A stretch of DNA of 64,000 nucleotides from CATQGW01 sp965242565 (lineage in GTDB: Bacteria; Chloroflexota; Dehalococcoidia; Bin125), in the NCBI GenBank assembly GCA_965242565.1, contig OZ251457.1, positions 496,001 to 560,000 of the forward strand. The letters run 5' to 3'. Shown piece by piece: positions 58,338-64,000 of the stretch (positions within the stretch are counted from its first letter, which is position 1; each line of letters opens with the position of its first letter). A model generated the notes under the pieces. It searched no databases. It had not been told where the DNA came from and worked only from the letters and a program-made list of their open reading frames with translations. The position numbers were made by a program, and so were the translations under genes.

Positions 58338-59144
58338 ATGCCCGCCGACGTCGACCACCAGCGACAACTCTGCCGCGACGCCTACGGCGAATCCGTCGTC
58401 CAAACCTACCAGCGCCTCGCCACCGCCGACTCCGAGTACGTCCGCCTCAACGCCCTCAAACAACTCGCCAGAATCGTCGGCATCGTCGAACTCCTCGCCC
58501 AACTCCACGACCTCTCCGTCAACGCCCGCTCCGAATGGATCGCCCTCCGCGCCAACGACATCATCGCCGACTACCTCCAACTGTTCAGCGACAACGCCGC
58601 CGACAACCGACCCGAACCGCTCACCCTCGACCTCGCCGAACAACTCGCCGTCCAACAGCAACTCGAAGAAGAGCACGCCAACCTCCCCCCCGTCGACCCC
58701 AACGACCTCGCCTACTACCGCAGCGCCCTCTCCGACCCGCCCCAACCCACCCAACAACTCCCCGCCGACGCCGCCTCGGACGACGAGACCGACGACGCCC
58801 CGGACGAAGCCGACGACACCGACCAACCCGCCGCAGCCGCCGGCGACGACACCCTCGAAGACGACCAGCCCGACCAGCCCGACCAGCCTGACCAGCCCGA
58901 CCAGCCCGACCAGCCTGACCAGCCCGACCAGCCCGACCAGCCCGCCGCCGCCGCCGACGACGACGACACCGACCAACCCGCCGCCGCCGAGCAGCCCGAC
59001 GACCCCACCGACCAGCCGGAGCCGCCGGCGCCCAACCTCGACCAGCCCGAAACAATCGAACGCCTCTTCCAACAAGCCGAGCAACTCGTCGACCGCCTCG
59101 CCTCCCAACCCGACCCCGACCTCGACCCCGATCCCCCCACCTGA
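58338..59144 (+). CDS. Acidic protein with Asp-Gln-Pro repeats
   Basis: 268 residues. The N-terminal 110 residues are helical (YQRLATADSEYVRLNALKQLARIVGIVELL). From about residue 140 the chain is highly acidic and contains eight or more D-Q-P triplets encoded by a 9-nt repeat GACCAGCCC. The end (ETIERLFQQAEQLVDRLAS) is helical again. Not recognised; no signal peptide. Likely a flexible cytoplasmic linker protein. The leaderless -10 supports the start. Confidence 0.65.
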   Translation: MPADVDHQRQLCRDAYGESVVQTYQRLATADSEYVRLNALKQLARIVGIVELLAQLHDLSVNARSEWIALRANDIIADYLQLFSDNAADNRPEPLTLDLAEQLAVQQQLEEEHANLPPVDPNDLAYYRSALSDPPQPTQQLPADAASDDETDDAPDEADDTDQPAAAAGDDTLEDDQPDQPDQPDQPDQPDQPDQPDQPDQPAAAADDDDTDQPAAAEQPDDPTDQPEPPAPNLDQPETIERLFQQAEQLVDRLASQPDPDLDPDPPT

Positions 59145-59154
59145 CCCCGCCCCG

Positions 59155-59636
59155 CTCCCGTCATCCCCACCCCTTCTCTCGTCATTCCCGCCTCTTCTCT
59201 CGTCATTCCCGCCCCTTCTCTCGTCATTCCCGCCCCTTCTCTCGTCATTCCCGCCCCTTCTCTCGTCATTCCCGCCCCTTCTCTCGTCATTCCCGCCCCT
59301 TCTCTCGTCATTCCCGCCCCCGAGCGGGAATCGGCCCCGAGCCGCCTCCGCCATTCCTGCCGCCACCCTCCGTCGCCCCCGCCCTCTTGTCCGTCGCCCC
59401 AGACTTGATCTGGGGGCCCAAACCCAACCCCCTTCCCAGCGCAAACGACCCAAGCGACCCCCAACGCACCCGTCCACGGGCCGTCCCGGTACGCCCACAT
59501 AGCCCCTCCCAACCCCGAACAAAACCGAACCACGCCGAACAAATCCGACCACTACCGACCACCCCCAACCACCCCCGACCAGATAAGGCACCACCCTAAA
59601 CCCACCCAAAACACCCCGATCCCCCGCAAACGCGCC
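59155..59636 (+). repeat. Half-hairpin array (21-nt, seven full copies) capped by a hairpin, then a second hairpin
   Basis: Unit CTCGTCATTCCCGCCCCTT, period 21 nt, seven full copies plus a first degenerate one. The last copy continues into ATTCCCGC (59310-59317) paired with GCGGGAAT (59324-59331). A CCCCAGACTTGATCTGGGG hairpin is at 59397-59415 followed by CCCAAACCCAACCC. The rest to 59,636 holds GACCA-rich DNA and no gene. Confidence 0.82.
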
Positions 59637-60263
59637 CTAGGTCCCGCCGGCCGGCAGCACACCCTCCACCCACGCCGTCAGCAAATCCCAGAGCGCATCC
59701 CGCTGCTGACGCAGCGAGTGCGTCGCCTCGGGCAAAATGTGCAACGCTTTCGGCTCCGACGCCTGCGCATAAACCCACTCCGAAAGACGCGGCGGCAGCC
59801 GCCAGTCCGCCGCCCCGTGGACGAGCAGCAGCGCTCGCGGTGCCAGCCGTCGCAGATCATCAAGCTCAATGCCCGCCGTCTGCGTCGCCAGCGCCGCCGC
59901 GCCGACGACCCGCCCCGAGCGGGCCGCCGCCCGAATCACGATCGCCCCGCCGTAGGAGTGCCCAATCAGCGCGACCGGCACGGCGCGCTGCTCGCTCAGC
60001 CAGCCCAGCCCGGCCAGCGCATCGTCGCTGCCGGCGTCGATCGGCCCGGGCGACGTCTTGACGCGAAAATCGAGCCGCAACACGCCGACGCCGAGCGGCG
60101 GCAAATACGCCGCGAGATCGCCGTAGATGCCGTTGGCCGGACCCTCGAACCCCCCGTCGAAGCCGCCCACGCAGAGAATCGAGCCGCGCACTGCGGCCTC
60201 AGGCGGATGCCAGAGCGCGGCAATCGCCCCGTTCGCCGAAGGGATCCGGATCGGTTCTTCCAT
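59637..60263 (-). CDS. Alpha/beta hydrolase
   Basis: 208 residues. Nucleophile elbow GHSYGG, oxyanion segment VGGFDGGFEG, acid Asp in VHGAADWRLP and catalytic His in PEATHSLRQQ. It resembles dienelactone-hydrolase-like serine hydrolases. ATG 60263 gives MEEPIRIPSANGAIAALWHPP, typical of the family; an earlier in-frame ATG at 60299 is possible. Divergent from the amidase gene. Confidence 0.83.
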   Translation of the reverse strand: MEEPIRIPSANGAIAALWHPPEAAVRGSILCVGGFDGGFEGPANGIYGDLAAYLPPLGVGVLRLDFRVKTSPGPIDAGSDDALAGLGWLSEQRAVPVALIGHSYGGAIVIRAAARSGRVVGAAALATQTAGIELDDLRRLAPRALLLVHGAADWRLPPRLSEWVYAQASEPKALHILPEATHSLRQQRDALWDLLTAWVEGVLPAGGT

Positions 60264-60326
60264 CGTCAACGCGCAGGCTAGCGGCCCAGTACCCTCCAAA
60301 GCCCCGGGCCACGATCGGAACCGCTA

Positions 60327-61718
60327 ATGGACGACCTCACCTACGCCTCCCTGACCTCAATTGTCGCCGCGATTCGCACGCAGGAAGTATCGTCCGCCGA
60401 AGTGGTCGACGCGCACCTCGCGCGAATCGCCGAGGTCAACCCCTCGCTCAACGCAGTGGTGCAACTCTGCGAAGAACGCGCCCGCGCAGAAGCGGAAGCC
60501 GCCGACGCCGCCATCGCCCGCGGCGACGATCTGGGCCCGCTGCACGGCGCCCCGATCACCCTCAAGGACTCGCACGACACCGAAGGCGTGGTCACGACCG
60601 GCGGCACCCTGGGGCGGCGCGAGTACCTGCCCGCCGCCGATTCAACCGTCGCCGCACGCCTCCGCGCCGCCGGCGCAATCCTGCTCGGCAAAACCAACAC
60701 CCCCGAACTCACGCTCTCCGGCGAAACCGACAACCTCGTCTACGGGCGCACGAACAACCCCTGGAATCCCGAGCGCACACCGGGCGGTTCAAGCGGCGGC
60801 GCAGCCGCCATCATCGCCGCCGCCGGCTCACCCCTGGACATGGGCAGCGACACCGGCGGCAGCATCCGGCTGCCCTCCCACTTCAGCGGCATCGCCGGCC
60901 TGAAGCCCACCGCCGGCCGCGTGCCCCGCACGGGACACATCGTCCCCTGGGGAATGGGCGCGCTCGACGCCTGGACCACAATCGGCCCAATGGCGCGCTA
61001 CGTCGAAGACCTCGCCTTGACGCTGCCGATCATCAGCGGCCCGGACGGCATCGATCCCGCCATCGCGCCGGTGCCGCTGCGCGATCCTGCGGACGTCGAC
61101 CTCGGCAGCCTGCGGCTGGCCTGGTACACCGCTGTGGACGGCTTCCAGCCGCCCACCGACGACGTGAGCGCCGCCGTTCAGGCGGCGGTCTCGTCGCTCG
61201 CCGAGCTCGTCGCCTCCGTCGAAGAGCACGCGCCGCCCGCCTTGAGCCGCTTCAACGACCTCTCGCGCAGCATGATGATGGGCGACGGACGAGCCTGGGT
61301 AATGCGGATGCTCGAGCGCTGGGGAACGGAGCAAATGTCGCCCTTCCTCGAAAAAGGCTTCGGCGAGGCCGAGCCCACATCCTCCGCCGAATACAGCGAG
61401 GCGCTCGAACGGCAAGACCGGTTCCGCAGCGAGATGCTGCGCTTCATCCAGGACTACGACGCAATCGTCGCGCCGGTCGCCTCAATGCCCGCGCCGACCC
61501 ACGGCGCGACCTACGCGCCCGAAAATCGCAGCATGTTCTACACCGGTCCCTACAACCTCGCCGGCTGGCCCGGCGCCGTCGTGCGCTGTGGAACTGCGGC
61601 CGATGGAATGCCGATCGGCGTGCAGGTGCTGGCCCGCCCCTGGCGCGAAGATGTCGCGCTGGCGCTGGCCGCCGCGCTCGAATCCGCCCTCGGCGGCTAC
61701 GCCCGCCCGCCGCTCTGA
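60327..61718 (+). CDS. Amidase-signature family enzyme, copy 1
   Basis: 463-residue amidohydrolase hydrolysing an amide of unknown identity. The catalytic triad is visible: K80 (PITLKDSHD), cis-Ser155 (PGGSSGG) and nucleophile S179 (GSDTGGSI). The C-terminal substrate region has NLAGWPGAVVRCGTAADGMPIGVQVL. TACCCT at 60290-60295 is a possible -10. Next gene is a close paralogue, 8 nt downstream. Confidence 0.92.
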   Translation: MDDLTYASLTSIVAAIRTQEVSSAEVVDAHLARIAEVNPSLNAVVQLCEERARAEAEAADAAIARGDDLGPLHGAPITLKDSHDTEGVVTTGGTLGRREYLPAADSTVAARLRAAGAILLGKTNTPELTLSGETDNLVYGRTNNPWNPERTPGGSSGGAAAIIAAAGSPLDMGSDTGGSIRLPSHFSGIAGLKPTAGRVPRTGHIVPWGMGALDAWTTIGPMARYVEDLALTLPIISGPDGIDPAIAPVPLRDPADVDLGSLRLAWYTAVDGFQPPTDDVSAAVQAAVSSLAELVASVEEHAPPALSRFNDLSRSMMMGDGRAWVMRMLERWGTEQMSPFLEKGFGEAEPTSSAEYSEALERQDRFRSEMLRFIQDYDAIVAPVASMPAPTHGATYAPENRSMFYTGPYNLAGWPGAVVRCGTAADGMPIGVQVLARPWREDVALALAAALESALGGYARPPL

Positions 61719-61726
61719 GCGACCCA

Positions 61727-63112
61727 ATGACCGAACTGATCCGCTGCTCTGCCTCCAAGATGGCCCGATTGCTGCGAGCCCACGAACTCTCCGCAGTCGA
61801 ACTGATCGAAGCGCACCTGGAGCGCATCGCAGCGATCAACCCACAACTCAACGCGGTAGTGACGCTCTGCGCAGAACGTGCCCGCCGCGAGGCCGCCGCC
61901 GCCGACGCGGCAGTCGCCCGCCGCGATCGACTCGCCCCCCTGCACGGCGTCCCGTTCACCCTGAAGGACTCCCATGACACCGCGGGCGTGGTCAGCACCG
62001 GCGGCACCCTGGGGCGGCGCGGTTACGTGCCCGACGCCGATTCAACCGTCGCCGCCCGCCTCCGCGCCGCTGGCGCAATCCTGCTCGGCAAAACCAGCTG
62101 CCCCGAACTCACCTAGGCCGCCAACGGCAACGCAATGCATCCGCCCGCCAACAACCCCTACGACCTGTCGCGCACGCCGGGCGGATCGAGCGGCGCATGC
62201 GCCGCCCTCGTCGCCGCCGCCGGCTCGCCGCTCGATTTCGGCAGCGACACGGGCGGCAGCATTCGCAGCCCGGCCCACTACTGCGGCATCGCCGCGCTCA
62301 AACCCACCTCCGGCCGCGTGCCGCGCAGCGGACACATCATCCCCTGGGGACTCGGCGCGATGGACGGCCTGACGCAGATCGGCCCGATGGCCCGCTCCGT
62401 CGAAGACCTCGCCCTGACGCTGCCGATCATCAGCGGACCCGACGGCCTCGACCCCACCATTGCCCCCGTTCCGCTCGGCGACCCCACCGATGTCGACCTC
62501 GGCGCGCTGCGCATCGCCTGGTATCCGCAGGCCGACGGCCACGCGCCGACTGACGCCGCCGTGCAGCGCGCCGTCGCCGACGCTGCGGACGCGCTGCGCG
62601 ACATAACACGCTCCGTCGTCCAGGATTGCCCGCCGATGCTCGCCGATTATTTCGATTTGCGCGAACGGGTGGACGGCGCGGACGACTTCAACTGGCTGCG
62701 CCGCCTGCTCGCTCGGCACGGCACGACGGATATCTCGCCGCAGCTGCGCGGCCTCTGGCGCGAGGCCAAACCCTCCACGCTCGCCGACTTCACCCTCGCC
62801 CTCGAAGAGCAGGCTCACTTCCGCAGCGGGATGCTCCGGTGGATGCGCAACTACGACACGGTGCTCGCGCCGGTCTCCGTCTCCGCCGCCCCGCCGCACG
62901 AGTGGGAACCGCCCGAAGGTGTCCGCGCCAACTACGCCGGGGCCTACAACCTGGCCGGCTGGCCCGGCGCCGTCGTGCGCTGCGGAACCGCACCGGACGG
63001 AATGCCGATCGGCGTGCAGGTGCTGGCCGCCCCCTGGCGCGAAGACATCGCGCTGGCCGTCGCCGCCGCACTGGAGCGCGCCTTCGGCGGCTGGCAGCCG
63101 CCCCCGCTCTGA
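61727..63112 (+). pseudogene. Amidase-signature family enzyme, copy 2, interrupted by an amber codon
   Basis: 461 codons in one frame with no indel, but codon 130 is TAG (62114-62116), just after KTSCPELT. The second half resumes in the same frame, with ATG 62135 as a possible restart. The first half keeps Lys (FTLKDSHD) and the second the Ser residues (PGGSSGA, GSDTGGSI). A restart product would lack the catalytic Lys, so function needs readthrough or suppression. In copy 1 the position is Leu. It is likely a recent pseudogene or a sequencing error. Ala replaces Gly in PGGSSGA. Confidence 0.75.
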
Positions 63113-63117
63113 CGTGC

Positions 63118-63123
63118 TACACT
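63118..63123 (+). promoter_or_regulatory. Candidate -10 hexamer TACACT
   Basis: TACACT lies 32 nt before the GTG at 63156; TTTGAGG stands in the leader. Confidence 0.4.
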
Positions 63124-63155
63124 TGCGACGAGCGCGGGTAGTTTGAGGCCTTGGC

Positions 63156-64000
63156 GTGATCGCGAACCTGTCGCAGCTAGCCGGCGCTGGCTGGCTGGTC
63201 TGCATCGGCATCCTGCTCGCGGTATGCAGCTCCCCAGCCCCGCTCCCGCCGCCGGCCGAGCCGTCGCCGCCGGAGCAGCCGCAACAGCAGGCCGCCCCCG
63301 CTCCGGCGGCGACCACCGCGAACGCCGCTGCAACACCGACCGCCGCGCCGCCGCCCGCCTCCCAAAACCTCGAGGTGGACGAGGCCATCCCGGCCGCTGC
63401 CCAACCGCAACGGCCGCCGCCGACCGCAGCAGCAGCCGCGCCGCCCTGCGAACCCGGCCGGCAGTCCGAAGATGCCCCGCAGCCGATTGCGGTAGAAGTG
63501 GACGCCGTGCCCATCACCGTCGAATCCGCCGTCGGCGACTACTTCGTGCTCTACGCCGCGCAAACCACCAGCGACGGCGCAATGCTGGAAACGCCGGTGG
63601 CTGTGACGCTCGGCCTCAACGGCGCAACGACGCTCTTCGAAAACATCGCCCCGCTCGCACCCGAGCGCTATCGCGTCGAGCAGTACCGCGTCGCCGATCC
63701 AGCCGATATCGACCGCGACTGCATCGACGACATCGCCGAACTCCGCAGCCTGTTCGGCTTCAACCCCGTCAACCCCGCGCCGCGCCCCGATCCCGCGGAC
63801 GGCGCGATCATCCTCCCCGATCGCGCTGCCTTCGACGCGCTCTCCTACAAACAGGAAGGCGCGCCGCACGGCTTCGAGTCGGTCAAGTTCGTATTGCTCG
63901 ACATGCATACCGATCGACCGATCGTGTACTTCATGAACAGCACAACGCACCGCTACCACGAAGACTTCCGCGCCGCCTTCGGCCTTGCCAACGATCTGCC
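63156..64000 (+). CDS. Putative lipoprotein, 3' end outside the window
   Basis: 281 codons are visible without a stop. Signal peptide and lipobox LLAVC (Cys24), then a Pro/Ala/Gln-rich tether to about residue 100. The next part has beta strands (ITVESAVGDYFVLYAAQTT) and an acidic loop DPADIDRDCIDDIAELRSLFGF resembling a calcium-binding D-x-D-x-D loop. No family recognised for the C-terminal region. GTG start at 63156. Confidence 0.72.
   Translation, partial: MIANLSQLAGAGWLVCIGILLAVCSSPAPLPPPAEPSPPEQPQQQAAPAPAATTANAAATPTAAPPPASQNLEVDEAIPAAAQPQRPPPTAAAAAPPCEPGRQSEDAPQPIAVEVDAVPITVESAVGDYFVLYAAQTTSDGAMLETPVAVTLGLNGATTLFENIAPLAPERYRVEQYRVADPADIDRDCIDDIAELRSLFGFNPVNPAPRPDPADGAIILPDRAAFDALSYKQEGAPHGFESVKFVLLDMHTDRPIVYFMNSTTHRYHEDFRAAFGLANDL

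Noticed and set aside
61727..63112. Pyrrolysine at the amber codon of the second amidase
   Set aside because: The site is not catalytic, the paralogue has Leu there, and no pyl genes are visible.

Overview
The window is high-GC DNA with tightly packed genes. Its conserved content (MutS plus MutL, fhs, a DUF3090-type protein, CaiB/BaiF transferase, amidases, and a Tat-exported peptide-binding lipoprotein with a Gln-rich tether) fits a Chloroflexota-like bacterium. Presence of mutS/mutL argues against most Actinobacteria. This taxonomic reading is an inference; no database was searched. Many starts carry a TAnnnT hexamer either about 25-40 nt upstream with a ribosome binding site, or only 6-7 nt upstream with none, which suggests mixed leadered and leaderless transcription.

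Layout. 1-11,764 (minus strand) is a type I restriction-modification defence operon running hsdM, a HEPN-domain gene, a small ORF, hsdS, a RloC-like anticodon nuclease gene, a tandemly amplified two-gene cassette, and hsdR, which is cut by the window edge. An aminotransferase gene precedes it with a 4-nt overlap. 13,067-20,789 holds a winged-helix protein, an OLD-like ATPase/Toprim nuclease, two tautomerases, a beta-carbonic anhydrase, a duplicated PaREP1-like gene (second copy frameshifted), rarA and small unknowns. 21,085-25,889 is mutS-mutL. 26,222-31,651 carries a small coiled-coil protein, a peptide-type ABC binding protein, a small exported ORF and two permease genes without ATPase genes. 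32,453-34,832 contains the tmRNA gene, a CoA-transferase gene and smpB. 34,874-39,722 is a glycine betaine/choline-type ABC operon with two binding proteins. 39,713-45,759 holds a lipoprotein, fhs, nudC and two thioredoxin-like lipoproteins. 46,053-48,369 is a rhodanese and an S41 protease. 49,049-51,113 is a VOC protein, FabD and a nitroreductase. 51,734-57,079 holds small membrane proteins, an MFS transporter, DUF3090, a peroxiredoxin, zinc-ribbon proteins, a MoaD-like protein and an enoyl-CoA hydratase. 58,338-64,000 holds an acidic repeat protein, a hydrolase, two tandem amidases (the second with an amber codon) and a truncated lipoprotein.

The most notable results are these. (1) Two unrelated thiol enzymes, a rhodanese and an AhpE-like peroxiredoxin, have an in-frame TGA exactly where the catalytic cysteine belongs, each followed by a strong stem-loop, so both are probable selenoproteins. 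(2) A two-gene cassette between rloC and hsdR is present in three tandem units of about 0.98 kb, and each unit carries a copy of the first 26 codons of hsdR. (3) The non-coding gaps are filled by a family of hairpin repeats with a shared CGTC leader, in which runs of half-hairpins are capped by a complete hairpin and some hairpins are paired in inverted orientation.
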